From NCBI RefSeq assembly GCF_001422045.1, contig NZ_LMLW01000001.1, positions 318,972 to 382,971 of the forward strand: DNA of 64,000 nt, in the 5' to 3' direction. Below the pieces are notes generated by a model. The model was not told the origin of the DNA and did not search any database. It was given only the letters and a program-made list of their open reading frames with translations. Both the position numbers and the translations under genes were made by a program. This document shows positions 16,880 through 27,117 of this stretch, in pieces; the stretch's first letter is position 1; every line of letters begins with the position of its first letter. The DNA is from Sphingomonas sp. Leaf242 (GTDB lineage: Bacteria > Pseudomonadota > Alphaproteobacteria > Sphingomonadales > Sphingomonadaceae).

Positions 16880-17060
16880 GCCCTCCGCGACTTTGGCATA
16901 TTGGTGTTGTCGGCTCCGTCGCTGTGGCGTTTTGTCGCGTCAGGTCGTCTACCAGCGTACCGGTCAATTTCGCCAGAGCATTGCGCTCGGTCTTCTTCAG
17001 CCTTGTCGTGTCGGTCCTGTGGAACCCGGTCAGGGAACTCCCCGCATAATGGTTAATCAC
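16880..17060 (-). pseudogene. Possible RelE/HigB toxin remnant upstream of the antitoxin
   Basis: The reading frame upstream of, and overlapping, the antitoxin contains RLKKTERNALAKLTGTLVDDL, weakly like the K-x-E-R-x-N...E-L-x-x-L C-terminal helix of RelE/HigB toxins. The arrangement toxin-then-antitoxin fits. No N-terminal half of a toxin is visible further upstream, so if real it is a remnant. The similarity is short and could be chance. Confidence 0.25.
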
Positions 17061-17337
17061 GCGCTACCCGCCCGAAGTGTCAGTACTGGGTTCTCTCACG
17101 CTGAGCTTTCGCGCGCGCCCGCACCAGAGCATGATGTCGCCGATCTGCGGGTTGGCGGATAGCGATAGAGATAGAGACGATCGATGTACGCTCGTCATCC
17201 GTCATGCCGGCGGCACAGGGCGCGGACGAATGCGCCCTGATCTCGACTGCCGTATGCATTGGGCGTTTTTTGCGGAATGCCGAAATTCGGTCAATGATCG
17301 ACAGAAGTGTGTTGGATTGGCGTTCGTCACAACAAAG
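17061..17337. other. Gene-free remainder of the insertion between rplK and nusG
   Basis: I see no supportable gene. There is a short hairpin-like palindrome with GGGCGC..GCGCCC near 17219-17240 and a T-run at about 17267. This stretch probably contains the scar of the insertion and the region where nusG transcription ends after the three-hairpin element. Confidence 0.4.
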
Positions 17338-17457
17338 CGCGACGCGGGAGTAAATCCCGCGTCGTCGGCCGGGCCTTTGGCCCGCCGGCCGGTCGAGGCC
17401 GTCTCGCGATTAGCTGCTGGCTAATCGTGTGCGGCCGCAAGCGCGCCGCTCTGCGGC
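17338..17457 (-). ncRNA. Three-hairpin 3'-UTR element, copy C (after nusG)
   Basis: On the minus strand, hairpin 1 is 17427-17407 (CGATTAG/CTAATCG). It is followed by GAGACGG and the linker CCGGCCGG (17392-17385). Hairpin 2 is 17383-17371 (GGGCC/GGCCC), the next linker is GCCGACGAC, and hairpin 3 is 17363-17341 (GACGCGGGA-TTTAC-TCCCGCGTC). The loop and upper stem of hairpin 3 are identical to copy B, and the lower stem differs. A CTTTGTT run after hairpin 3 may let it act as a weak terminator. Confidence 0.65.
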
Positions 17458-17994
17458 TTACTTGCTTCTTTCGACCTGCTCGAACTCGAGCTCCACAGGC
17501 GTCGCACGCCCGAAGATCGACACCGAAACCTTGACGCGGCTGCGGTCGAAATCGAGTTCTTCTACCAAGCCATTGAAGGTCGCGAACGGGCCGTCGAGGA
17601 CCTTGACCTGGTCGCCGATCTCGTAGTCGACCTTGACCTTCTGCTTGGGCGCAGCGGCGGCTTCTTCCTTGCTGTTCAGCATCCGCGTGGCTTCCGCCTC
17701 GCTGATCGCCTGCGGCTTGCCCATGCTGCCGAGGAAGCCGGTGACCTTCGGCGTGTTCTTCACCAGGTGATACACGTCGTCGTTCATGTTCAGCTTTGCC
17801 AGCACGTAGCCCGGCATGAACTTGCGCTCGACCGCGATCTTCTTGCCGCGACGGGCCTCGGTGGTGGTTTCGGTGGGGACTTCGATCTGCTCGACGAGCT
17901 GTTCGAGACCCATCCGGGTCGCCTCGGCCATGATCGAGTCGCGGACCTTGCCCTCGAAGCCCGAATAGGCGTGAATGATGTACCAGCGCGCCAT
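17458..17994 (-). CDS. nusG: Transcription termination/antitermination protein NusG
   Basis: At 178 residues this is normal length. The N-terminal NGN domain (MARWYIIHAYSGFEGKV, RKFMPGYVLAKLNM, VTGFLG) binds the RNA polymerase clamp. The C-terminal KOW domain (from VKVDYEIGDQVKVLDGPFATFNG to VELEFEQV) contacts Rho or ribosomal protein S10. The gene lies 13 nt after secE, the standard secE-nusG pair. Unlike the usual arrangement, rplK does not follow; a copy of the three-hairpin element and a 4-kb block of other genes intervene. Confidence 0.98.
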   Translation of the reverse strand: MARWYIIHAYSGFEGKVRDSIMAEATRMGLEQLVEQIEVPTETTTEARRGKKIAVERKFMPGYVLAKLNMNDDVYHLVKNTPKVTGFLGSMGKPQAISEAEATRMLNSKEEAAAAPKQKVKVDYEIGDQVKVLDGPFATFNGLVEELDFDRSRVKVSVSIFGRATPVELEFEQVERSK

Positions 17995-18007
17995 GACGGA
18001 ACCTTGC

Positions 18008-18205
18008 TTACTGAGCGAGTTTGAGGAGGGCGGAGACGATCGCTTGCAGGATCGAGTCGACGCCCAGGAAGAACAGCGCGAGGATCGTCGTCATGATCAC
18101 CACCATCACGCCGGTCATGACCGTCTCGCGACGCGTCGGCCACGTGACCTTCGCGGTCTCGTTGCGGACCTGCTGGATGAATTCGAGGGGGGACGTCTTC
18201 GCCAC
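18008..18205 (-). CDS. secE: Preprotein translocase subunit SecE
   Basis: This is a 65-residue single-spanning SecE, the small essential subunit of the SecYEG channel. It has the conserved amphipathic helix and motif VRNETAKVTWPTRRETV followed by one membrane helix (about residues 35-55). I chose the GTG at 18205 (AKTSPLEFIQQV start), which gives the length usual in alphaproteobacteria. An ATG at 18250 would add 15 residues of unconserved sequence. It is preceded by tRNA-Trp and followed by nusG, a very widely conserved order. Confidence 0.93.
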   Translation of the reverse strand: MAKTSPLEFIQQVRNETAKVTWPTRRETVMTGVMVVIMTTILALFFLGVDSILQAIVSALLKLAQ

Positions 18206-18250
18206 GATGTTCTTCGAACCCGCTGATTGAGAAACTGAGATGCGAGACAT

Positions 18251-18744
18251 AGACCCACTAGCCGCTCCCTGTGAAGGGCAGCGGCGGCAGGTCCGTCCTC
18301 GCTGTCGGAAGCGCGGCAGATAGCTGCCGTCACAGGCGAAAGCAAGTGCGGGGCAGGAGAGGGGCGGGCGTCGTATCGAAAGCGACACGGCGGTGACCGG
18401 GAGAAGTGGCGGGGGAGAGCGCTTGGGTCACTCGATCCCCCGCACGATCGTCTTACCGGTGCCGGTTTGACCGGCGGCTCCGCTCCCACGGTTTCTATTT
18501 ATCGTTCGGCTTGACGACGGCACCCGAGGTGTACGCCGAACGCAGGCGAAAAAAAAGGCCGGTACAAGACCGGCCGTAAAAGTTTTTAGGAGAGGATGCC
18601 TGAAAGGCCTGATCGTTGTGCATCGCAGCACATCATAGATCAATTGCGAAAATTGCATTATGGAATGCAATTTCTGCAATCGCGATAGACGCGCGAAAGC
18701 GGCGGGAGCAACCGCCGCAATTTTTGCCGGGAATTTAAAGGGGG
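18251..18744. other. Gene-free spacer between tRNA-Trp and secE
   Basis: No gene is seen. It holds the tRNA-Trp terminator (18549-18575) and must contain the secE-nusG promoter on the minus strand, which I cannot place with confidence. An AT-rich stretch lies at 18600-18680. Confidence 0.4.
18549..18575 (-). terminator. Intrinsic terminator after tRNA-Trp
   Basis: On the minus strand the perfect stem GGCCGGTC/GACCGGCC... reads GGCCGGTCTTGTACCGGCC and runs directly into eight T residues. Confidence 0.85.
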
Positions 18745-18821
18745 TGGCAGGAGTGCTCGGATTCGAACCGAGGGCCTTCGGTTTTGGAGACCGACGCTCT
18801 AACCAACTGAGCTACACTCCT
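18745..18821 (-). tRNA. tRNA-Trp (anticodon CCA)
   Basis: The minus strand folds into a complete cloverleaf: acceptor AGGAGTG/CACTCCT, D-arm GCTC..GAGC, anticodon arm with loop CTCCAAA (anticodon CCA), T-arm CTCGG-TTCGAAT-CCGAG, discriminator G and an encoded CCA end. It precedes secE, as in many bacteria. A terminator follows at 18575-18549. Confidence 0.97.
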
Positions 18822-18988
18822 ACACGGACGCGCCCCTTACCCAGCGTTTTCGCGAAGGGCAAGCGTCTCGCGTGCAATTCGTCCCGCGAGGTCCCCGCAA
18901 CCATCATCGTAAGGATGATGCGTTGCACGGTGCATGGTTTGCCCGTTAACCTTAAGCCGTCTCGTTGGATGTAGGAAAGCGTAATCGT

Positions 18989-20002
18989 ATGAAGGCGGGA
19001 TTGATGATGCTGGCGCTGCCGGTCGCGGCGTTGCTCATGGGGGCGGGGCCGGTTCCACAGGTGTCGGACCTCGGGCCGCAGCTCGAACGCTTCACCTACC
19101 CGTGGCCCGTCCAGACGATGGAAGTCGATATCGTCGGTAGCCCTGCGCAGATGGCGTTCATGGATATCGCGCCGCAGCGGCCCAATGGTCGCACGGTCGT
19201 GCTCCTCCACGGCAAGAACTTCTGCGGCGCGACCTGGGGCAGTACCGCGCGGGCGCTGAGCGAGGTCGGCTACCGGGTGATCGTCCCAGACCAGATCGGC
19301 TTCTGCAAATCGTCCAAGCCTCGCGCGGCGCAGTACAGCTTCGAGATGCTCGCGACGTTCACCAAGCGGCTGCTCGAATCACGTGGTATCACGCGGGCGA
19401 CGATCGTCGGGCACTCGATGGGCGGCATGCTCGCGATGCGGTACGCCATTCTCTACCCGGCGTCGGTCGAGAAGCTGGTGCTCGTCAATCCGCTCGGCCT
19501 CAAGGATCGCGGCGAGGAGGGCGTGCCCTATACCGACGTCGACACGCTGTGGGCGAACGAGAAGAAGACGAGCTACGCGTCGATCAAGGCGTACCAGCTC
19601 GAAAACTATTATCACGGCGTGTGGAAGCCGTCGTATGATCGCTGGGTCTGGATGCAGGCGGGCATGTACCAAGGGGCAGGGCGCGACACCGTGGCGCTCG
19701 CGCAGGCCAAGACCAGCGAGATGATCAAGACGCAATCGGTCGCGCATGAACTGTACCGGATCACGCCTTCGACTACCCTGATCGTTGGCACGCTGGACAA
19801 GACCGCGTTCGGCCGGGCTCAGGCGCCGGCGAATTTGCGCAAGTTTCTCGAGCCGGTGCCGATGGTCGCACCGCGGGCGGTGAAGCAGATGCCGAATGCG
19901 AACCTGGTGATGCTCGAGGGGCTGGGCCACTCGCCGCAGGTCGAGGACCCCGCGCGATTCGAGAAGACTTTGCTTGCCGTGCTCGGGACGCGTTCGCGAT
20001 AG
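18989..20002 (+). CDS. Exported alpha/beta hydrolase
   Basis: This 337-residue protein has an N-terminal signal peptide (MKAGLMMLALPVAALLMGAG) and an alpha/beta-hydrolase fold. The oxyanion-hole segment is VLLHGKNFCG, the nucleophile elbow is VGHSMGGM (Ser), and the catalytic His is in LEGLGHSPQ near the C-terminus. An Asp acid is likely in the VGTLDKTAFG strand end. The substrate cannot be told; relatives include esterases and proline iminopeptidase-like enzymes. I used the ATG at 18989, with AGGAAAG upstream, rather than a start at 18965 that would precede the signal peptide with charged residues. Confidence 0.85.
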   Translation: MKAGLMMLALPVAALLMGAGPVPQVSDLGPQLERFTYPWPVQTMEVDIVGSPAQMAFMDIAPQRPNGRTVVLLHGKNFCGATWGSTARALSEVGYRVIVPDQIGFCKSSKPRAAQYSFEMLATFTKRLLESRGITRATIVGHSMGGMLAMRYAILYPASVEKLVLVNPLGLKDRGEEGVPYTDVDTLWANEKKTSYASIKAYQLENYYHGVWKPSYDRWVWMQAGMYQGAGRDTVALAQAKTSEMIKTQSVAHELYRITPSTTLIVGTLDKTAFGRAQAPANLRKFLEPVPMVAPRAVKQMPNANLVMLEGLGHSPQVEDPARFEKTLLAVLGTRSR

Positions 20003-20013
20003 AGGAGTGCTTC

Positions 20014-20139
20014 AATCCTCCCCCGCGAGGGGGAGGTGGCTGGCGTTTGCCAGGCGGAGGGGGAGGGGGCGACAACGCAGGTTTCGTGTTCCTCCCCCTC
20101 CGTCACCTGCGGTGCCACCTCCCCCTGGCGGGGGAGGAT
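20014..20139. repeat. Dispersed ~120-bp inverted-repeat element, copy ii
   Basis: This copy has the outermost arms CCTCCCCCGC and GCGGGGGAGG and the shared inner motif GGTGGCTGGCGTTTGCCAGG. It matches the copies at 5431 and 41751 over nearly the whole length and is the most complete palindrome of the three. Confidence 0.75.
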
Positions 20140-20227
20140 GAGAAGAGGTGTCGTCGTCGGATTCGCGGGAGCCATTGTCTCCGCCCACGAAGCCAATCCT
20201 TCGCCAGCCCCATCCGATTCCAACCCG

Positions 20228-20256
20228 TTGACCCGCACCTCGTCCTGACCTATAGG
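20228..20256 (+). promoter_or_regulatory. Promoter of the rpsL-rpsG-fusA-tuf operon
   Basis: TTGACC (20228-20233) and TATAGG (20251-20256) are exactly 17 bp apart, a strong match to a sigma-70-type promoter. It is correctly placed to give a leader of about 150 nt before rpsL. Confidence 0.6.
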
Positions 20257-20416
20257 CGCGGCCTGTTCTTCGGGAGTGTTTCCCGCCGGGCATGCTTGAA
20301 CATTGCTGGATGCATTCCAGGACCTGAGGGGCGCTTCCGCGTTCCTATGGTCCTTTTTGTATTCTCAGGCGCCTCATGGCTCCAGCAAAGTAACCACTTG
20401 AAAGGTGAAGGCTTCA

Positions 20417-20788
20417 ATGCCGACGATCAACCAGCTGGTCCGCAAGGGCCGCGATCCGCAGAAGGCCAAGTCGAAGGTCCCTGCGATGGAAGCAAATCCG
20501 CAGAAGCGTGGCGTTTGCACGCGCGTTTACACGACGACCCCGAAGAAGCCGAACTCGGCTCTGCGCAAGGTGGCCAAGGTTCGCCTGACCAACCAGCGCG
20601 AAGTCATCAGCTACATCCCGGGCGAGGGCCACAATCTTCAGGAGCATTCGGTTGTCCTGATCCGTGGCGGTCGTGTCCGCGATCTTCCCGGTGTTCGCTA
20701 TCACGTCCTGCGCGGCGTGCTCGATACACAGGGTGTGAAGGACCGGCGTCAGTCGCGTTCCAAGTACGGCGCCAAGCGTCCGAAGTAA
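20417..20788 (+). CDS. rpsL: 30S ribosomal protein S12
   Basis: At 123 residues this is the usual length. S12 sits at the decoding centre and monitors codon-anticodon pairing. It has the universal [12 protein letters not shown] start, [18 protein letters not shown] (with the Lys that is the common streptomycin-resistance site, in unmutated form), [31 protein letters not shown], and the basic C-terminus. It heads the rpsL-rpsG-fusA-tuf operon, behind the promoter at 20228-20256. Confidence 0.98.
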   Translation: MPTINQLVRKGRDPQKAKSKVPAMEANPQKRGVCTRVYTTTPKKPNSALRKVAKVRLTNQREVISYIPGEGHNLQEHSVVLIRGGRVRDLPGVRYHVLRGVLDTQGVKDRRQSRSKYGAKRPK

Positions 20789-20841
20789 GCCGATCGCTCA
20801 TATTTGCGATCATCAAGGCTGAAGTTTAGAAGGAATACAAA

Positions 20842-21312
20842 ATGGCACGTCGTCGTCGTCCCGAAAAGCGGGTCATCCTGCCTGATCCCAAGTTCGGGGA
20901 TGAGGTTCTGTCGAAGTTCATGAACAGCGTCATGCTGGACGGCAAGAAGTCCGTCGCAGAGCTGATCGTGTACGGTGCATTCGAAACCGTCGAGAGCCGC
21001 GCCAAGCGCGATCCGATCGGCGTTTTCCACGATGCGCTGAACAACGTGAAGCCGGGCATCGAAGTCCGTTCGCGCCGCGTCGGTGGTGCAACGTACCAGG
21101 TGCCGGTCGAGGTTCGTCCCGAGCGCGCACAGGCGCTGGCGATTCGCTGGCTGATCGGTGCGGCGCGTTCGCGCAGCGAGAACACGATGGCCGCACGGCT
21201 GTCGGGTGAGCTGATGGATGCCGCCAACAACCGTGGCAACGCGGTCAAGAAGCGTGAAGATACGCACCGGATGGCGGAAGCCAACCGTGCATTCTCGCAC
21301 TACCGCTGGTAA
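20842..21312 (+). CDS. rpsG: 30S ribosomal protein S7
   Basis: This 156-residue protein organises the 3' major domain of 16S rRNA at the E site. It shows the [10 protein letters not shown] start, [17 protein letters not shown], the beta-hairpin [20 protein letters not shown], and [28 protein letters not shown] at the end. It follows rpsL by 53 nt. The final 10 nt of the gene plus adjacent bases (CCGCTGGTAACAGCGGGCTT, 21303-21322) are duplicated just downstream at 21327-21346, a small local duplication with no effect on the protein. Confidence 0.98.
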   Translation: MARRRRPEKRVILPDPKFGDEVLSKFMNSVMLDGKKSVAELIVYGAFETVESRAKRDPIGVFHDALNNVKPGIEVRSRRVGGATYQVPVEVRPERAQALAIRWLIGAARSRSENTMAARLSGELMDAANNRGNAVKKREDTHRMAEANRAFSHYRW

Positions 21313-21459
21313 CAGCGGGCTTCCTGCCGCTGGTAACAGCGGGCTTTGAAGCCTAGCATTGCTATCCGTGTGACGGGCGGTCTTTCGCCTGTCATGCAAA
21401 CACCTATATATTGGGGAGCCGGCACGTTCGGCTCCCCATATCCTTAAGGAAGCACGATC

Positions 21460-23556
<2,097 letters not shown>

Positions 23557-23672
23557 GCCCGAGGCGCACCGAGCCAGGTTTTCCTGGCTCGGAGACGCCG
23601 AAAGGCCGGCCGGCTTCGGTCAGCGACCGAAGTTCGACGACGCGGAATTTACTTCCGCGTCGGCCTCTCCCC
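23557..23672 (+). ncRNA. Three-hairpin 3'-UTR element, copy D (after fusA)
   Basis: Directly after the fusA stop, hairpin 1 is 23569-23592 (CCGAGCCAGG/CCTGGCTCGG), followed by AGACGCCGA and then GGCCGGCCGG (23604-23613). Hairpin 2 is 23614-23632 (CTTCGGTC/GACCGAAG), the linker is TTCGACGAC, and hairpin 3 is 23639-23661 (GACGCGGAA-TTTAC-TTCCGCGTC). AGACGCCGA can also pair with TCGGCCTCT after hairpin 3 (8 of 9 pairs). Hairpin 3 differs from copy C by a G-C to A-T change on both sides, so pairing is kept. Here it lies within the fusA-tuf spacer. Confidence 0.65.
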
Positions 23673-23769
23673 AAGCAGGGGCTGGCGCAACGCTTTAACA
23701 GCCGCTATTGGGCCGCGTTCGCGCGGTTCCCGGGGTGGCACCGGAATACGAATCAGAAGGTAGGAAACA

Positions 23770-24963
23770 ATGGCCAAGGCAAAATTTGAGCGGAACAAGC
23801 CGCATCTCAACATCGGCACCATCGGTCATGTCGATCATGGCAAGACGTCGCTCACCGCTGCGATCACGAAGGTTTTGGCAGAGACGACCGGCGGTACCGC
23901 CGTCGACTTCGCCAACATCGACAAGGCTCCCGAGGAGCGCGAGCGCGGCATCACGATCTCGACCGCACACGTCGAGTACGAGACGGCCAACCGTCACTAC
24001 GCGCACGTCGATTGCCCGGGCCACGCCGATTATGTGAAGAACATGATCACCGGCGCAGCCCAGATGGACGGCGCGATCCTCGTCGTTTCGGCGACCGATG
24101 GCCCGATGCCACAGACCCGTGAGCACATCCTGCTCGCACGCCAGGTCGGCGTGCCCGCAATGGTCGTGTTCATGAACAAGGTCGATCTGGTCGACGACGA
24201 GGAAATCCTCGAGCTGGTCGAGATGGAAATCCGCGAGCTGCTCAGCTCGTACGACTTCCCGGGCGACGACATCCCCGTCATCAAGGGTTCGGCTACCTGC
24301 GCACTGTCGGGTTCGAACCAGAAGCTCGGCGCCGACGCCGTCACCGAGCTGATGCAGGCTGTCGACGACTACATCCCGCAGCCCGAGCGTCCGCTCGACA
24401 AGCCGTTCATGATGCCGATCGAGGACGTGTTCTCGATCTCGGGTCGTGGTACGGTCGTCACCGGCCGCGTCGAGACCGGCATCGTCAAGGTTGGCGAGGA
24501 AGTCGAGATCGTCGGCATCCACCCAACCGTCCGCAAGACCACGGTCACGGGCGTCGAAATGTTCCGCAAGCTGCTCGACCAGGGCCAGGCTGGCGATAAC
24601 GTCGGCGCACTGATCCGCGGCGTTGCACGCGACGAAGTCGAGCGTGGCCAGGTGCTCTGCAAGCCAGGCACGATCAAGCCGCACACCGACTTCAACTCGG
24701 AAGTGTACGTGCTGTCGAAGGAAGAGGGTGGCCGTCACACGCCGTTCTTCGCCAACTACCGCCCGCAGTTCTACTTCCGTACGACGGACGTGACCGGCAC
24801 CGTCGAGCTGCCTGAGGGCACCGAGATGGTCATGCCAGGCGACAACGTGTCGCTCGGCATCAAGCTGATCGCACCGATCGCCATGGACGTGGGCCAGCGC
24901 TTCACGATCCGCGAAGGCGGCCGTACCGTCGGTGCAGGCGTCGTGAGCCAGATCGACAAGTAA
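23770..24963 (+). CDS. tuf: Elongation factor Tu
   Basis: The 397-residue GTPase carries aminoacyl-tRNA to the ribosome. It has [15 protein letters not shown], the switch [50 protein letters not shown], and the domain II and III signatures through [15 protein letters not shown]. The length is slightly above that of E. coli (394). It follows fusA by 213 nt that include element D and a GC-rich leader. A clear intrinsic terminator closes the operon. Only this tuf copy is in the window; a second is common in proteobacteria and may lie elsewhere. Confidence 0.99.
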   Translation: MAKAKFERNKPHLNIGTIGHVDHGKTSLTAAITKVLAETTGGTAVDFANIDKAPEERERGITISTAHVEYETANRHYAHVDCPGHADYVKNMITGAAQMDGAILVVSATDGPMPQTREHILLARQVGVPAMVVFMNKVDLVDDEEILELVEMEIRELLSSYDFPGDDIPVIKGSATCALSGSNQKLGADAVTELMQAVDDYIPQPERPLDKPFMMPIEDVFSISGRGTVVTGRVETGIVKVGEEVEIVGIHPTVRKTTVTGVEMFRKLLDQGQAGDNVGALIRGVARDEVERGQVLCKPGTIKPHTDFNSEVYVLSKEEGGRHTPFFANYRPQFYFRTTDVTGTVELPEGTEMVMPGDNVSLGIKLIAPIAMDVGQRFTIREGGRTVGAGVVSQIDK

Positions 24964-24992
24964 GCATCCTCTCCTTCGGGAGTTGATCGAAG

Positions 24993-25026
24993 AGCCCGGC
25001 TTCTCGCGAGAGAGGCCGGGCTTTTT
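24993..25026 (+). terminator. Intrinsic terminator after tuf
   Basis: AGCCCGGC..TCTCGCGAGA..GGCCGGGCT folds into a stem that ends in TTTTT. It closes the rpsL-rpsG-fusA-tuf operon and separates it from the S10 operon. Confidence 0.9.
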
Positions 25027-25140
25027 CGTGTTTGGAGACGGGCGACCCAAAACGGCCGACGATTGAACCCGTGAGAGGCGGCTAACGACTTGGCCGGCGA
25101 GCGACTCTATCTGCCTGATCTCGGGGGCACGAAGGATTGG

Positions 25141-25512
25141 TCACGCCATAGGAGGCGCAAATACCCGCAACCGGTGACCGTCGGGATCGAGCGCTACGAA
25201 AGTGGTGCCAAAGCTCATGAGGGTAGGAGCCTGGATGATGGTCAGGCCACGCCGGCTCCAGTCGTCATGCGTCGCCGCTAAAGTGGATATGTCGGCAACC
25301 GCGAAAGCGATTTCGCTCGCGCCCGTATGTCCGCTGCTCTTCGGTTCGACGGTGTCACGTGACCACAGGCCGAGCATGATGCCGTCGCGCAATGGCAGGA
25401 TTGCGATATCGGCTTTCTGATCCACGATGGGGATACCTAGCAGTTCCTGATACAGTACCGCGCTAACCGCGTGGTCGCGTACGTGCAGAAGCAGAAAATT
25501 GAACTCTGGCAT
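25141..25512 (-). CDS. VOC-family (glyoxalase/bleomycin resistance-like) protein
   Basis: This 123-residue protein has two beta-alpha-beta-beta-beta units typical of the vicinal oxygen chelate fold: FLLLHVRDHAVSAVLYQELLGIPIVDQ opening each half-pattern, a LPLRDGIMLGLW strand, and the closing FVALDPDGHRLRVFAP motif. Members bind small molecules or metals; substrate is not readable. It is transcribed together with, and after, the WYL-domain regulator upstream (84 nt gap). That is a frequent pairing in which the regulator controls the VOC gene. The pair separates tuf from rpsJ, which are normally adjacent. Confidence 0.85.
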   Translation of the reverse strand: MPEFNFLLLHVRDHAVSAVLYQELLGIPIVDQKADIAILPLRDGIMLGLWSRDTVEPKSSGHTGASEIAFAVADISTLAATHDDWSRRGLTIIQAPTLMSFGTTFVALDPDGHRLRVFAPPMA

Positions 25513-25595
25513 GAATACCTCCCGGAATTGCGGCGCGCAGGATCGGCGCCGACGGGAGAGGGGTGCACCATAGGGCTGTCAGTTTCTGTCAGCAG

Positions 25596-26285
25596 TCATT
25601 GTTCGGGAACGCCCTGGACTTCGTGCCACTCCTTGAGCAGCCGGCTGCGACGACGTGGATACCGTTCCGCCTTGCATTCGAATGAGGCGAAGCGATCGAT
25701 TCTGAAATGGCGGTAGTCAGCGCGTAATTCACACCATGCGACCAAGACTCTCACGCGATCGTAAAAGGCGAGGGCGATCGGCCAGACGATCCGCTCGGTA
25801 GGAACGCCGTTTTCGTCGGCATAGGCAATTTGGAGCTTGCGTTCAGATCGGATCGCTTGACGAATTTCAGCAAGCTCGCCGTGTCCGGCCTGGATCGGTT
25901 CGCCGGGACCTATCAGTAGACCGGAGGCTTCTATACTCGCTTTAAGATCTTTGGGGAGTACGGCGCCGATCTTCGCCAACACGTTACGTGCAGCCATGCC
26001 GAGCAGGCCGTCGGCCCGCTCCGAGACCCAGCGCGACCCAAGTACGAGGGCCTCGATCTCCTCCTCTGAAAACATCAAGGGCGGCAGCATGAAACCCGGG
26101 CGGAGGACATAGCCGAGGCCCGCTTCGCCATCGATAGGTGCACCCTGGGCTTTCAACGTCTCGATATCGCGGTAGACCGTGCGCAGAGACACGCCGAGTC
26201 CTTCCGCCACAACCGCACCGGCAACCGGCCGTCGATGCTGGCGTAGTACCTGAATCAATTCGAGAAGACGCTGGGCCCGAGACAT
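25596..26285 (-). CDS. YafY-type HTH/WYL-domain transcriptional regulator
   Basis: The 229-residue protein has an N-terminal winged HTH (MSRAQRLLELIQVLRQ, GVSLRTVYRDIETLKAQGAPIDGEAGLGYVLRPGF) followed by a WYL-type domain (residues about 130-210, IRSERKLQIAYADENG, ERIVWPIALAFYDRVRVLVAWCELRADYRHFRIDRFASF). WYL domains sense ligands or nucleic acids. The order DeoR-like HTH then WYL matches YafY regulators. It is upstream of the VOC gene on the same strand and is likely its regulator. Confidence 0.9.
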   Translation of the reverse strand: MSRAQRLLELIQVLRQHRRPVAGAVVAEGLGVSLRTVYRDIETLKAQGAPIDGEAGLGYVLRPGFMLPPLMFSEEEIEALVLGSRWVSERADGLLGMAARNVLAKIGAVLPKDLKASIEASGLLIGPGEPIQAGHGELAEIRQAIRSERKLQIAYADENGVPTERIVWPIALAFYDRVRVLVAWCELRADYRHFRIDRFASFECKAERYPRRRSRLLKEWHEVQGVPEQ

Positions 26286-26420
26286 ACGGTAGCTTTCCGA
26301 TCGCTACATAGTGTCAGAATTCGTCCGGCGGGCAAAGGCGCTTAGAAATCCGGTCGCGCGTTAGCAGGCTCGCGGTCGTACTTGTGCGACGTGCCGCAGC
26401 GAAAATCATCCTGCCCCCAG

Positions 26421-26449
26421 TTGCGTTTTCGCCGACTCTCCCGTAATGG
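26421..26449 (+). promoter_or_regulatory. Candidate promoter of the S10 operon
   Basis: TTGCGT (26421-26426) and TAATGG (26444-26449) are 17 bp apart, 72 bp before rpsJ. A hairpin GAGCCCGG-AAA-CGGGCCCGCTC lies in the leader between them and the start codon. The hexamers are only fair matches. Confidence 0.35.
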
Positions 26450-26520
26450 CCCGCCTTCGGTTTAAACATCAACCAGCAAGAGCCCGGAAACGGGCCCGCT
26501 CTTTCGCATCGGTAGGGACT

Positions 26521-26829
26521 ATGGACAGCAATATCCGCATTCGTCTGAAGGCGTTCGATCACCGTGTGCTCGATCAGGCCACTGGCGACATCGCCGACAC
26601 CGCACGCCGCACCGGCGCGCTCATCCGCGGTCCGATTCCCCTTCCGACGCGCATCGAAAAGTTCACCGTGAACCGCGGCCCGCACATCGACAAGAAGTCG
26701 CGCGAGCAGTTCGAGGTGCGCACGTACAAGCGTATGCTGGATATCGTCCAGCCGACGCCGCAGACAGTCGATGCGCTGATGAAGCTGGACCTCGCAGCAG
26801 GGGTGGACGTAGAGATCAAGCTGGCCTAA
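26521..26829 (+). CDS. rpsJ: 30S ribosomal protein S10
   Basis: The 102-residue protein starts [24 protein letters not shown]. It contains the [30 protein letters not shown] loop and ends in VDVEIKLA. S10 binds the 16S 3' domain and also partners NusB/NusG in antitermination. I used the ATG at 26521 rather than an upstream reading from 26446, because the former gives the standard length. It is the first gene of the S10 operon; an unusually long structured spacer of 288 nt separates it from rplC. Confidence 0.98.
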   Translation: MDSNIRIRLKAFDHRVLDQATGDIADTARRTGALIRGPIPLPTRIEKFTVNRGPHIDKKSREQFEVRTYKRMLDIVQPTPQTVDALMKLDLAAGVDVEIKLA

Positions 26830-27117
26830 GGGCTGGCGCGGCGCGGTTGACCAGCAATGGTCCCGCGCCGCTCTACATTGGGATACCGCCGTCGGTGAAA
26901 ACCGACGGGGCAGCGTCCCCCGTCACGCTTCCGCAATCGCGGAAGCACCAGCCCGGGACGGGGGCACGTTTCGTATTTACCGGGTTGAACCGACTCCATT
27001 CAGGGCATCTGCCGGGGATGGGGTCAGGTGGACGCATCATGGAGCTCGCTCCGGACATGGTCCGCAAGCCCCCGAGGAATAGTCCGATGGGGCCTCTGTC
27101 TAGGAAGGGACAAGATC
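26830..27117 (+). promoter_or_regulatory. Structured spacer between rpsJ and rplC
   Basis: This 288-nt region contains three strong stem-loops. The first is 26839-26870 (CGGCGCGG..GACCA/TGGTC..CCGCGCCG), the second 26889-26908 (CCGTCGGT/ACCGACGG), and the third 26927-26946 (GCTTCCGC/GCGGAAGC), enclosed by CCCCCGT/ACGGGGG (26917-26923 with 26958-26964). It is long for a gap inside the S10 operon and looks like a regulatory leader, possibly with its own promoter for rplC. It does not contain the GGCCGGCC linker of the three-hairpin family. Confidence 0.5.

Larger units (their letters stand above)
20003..20416. other. Spacer upstream of rpsL with repeat, promoter and leader
   Basis: No gene is present. 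From left to right it holds copy ii of the 120-bp inverted-repeat element (20014-20139), a good promoter (20228-20256), and an untranslated leader of about 150 nt before rpsL. The leader contains short complementary blocks but no fold I can assign to a known family. Confidence 0.6.

Noticed and set aside
25090..25281. A 63-residue plus-strand open frame after tuf
   Set aside because: It overlaps the end of the VOC gene on the other strand and has no ribosome site or recognisable motif.
26830..27117. The rpsJ-rplC spacer considered as a fifth copy of the three-hairpin element
   Set aside because: It has three hairpins but neither the GGCCGGCC nor the CGACGA linker and does not end near a terminator.
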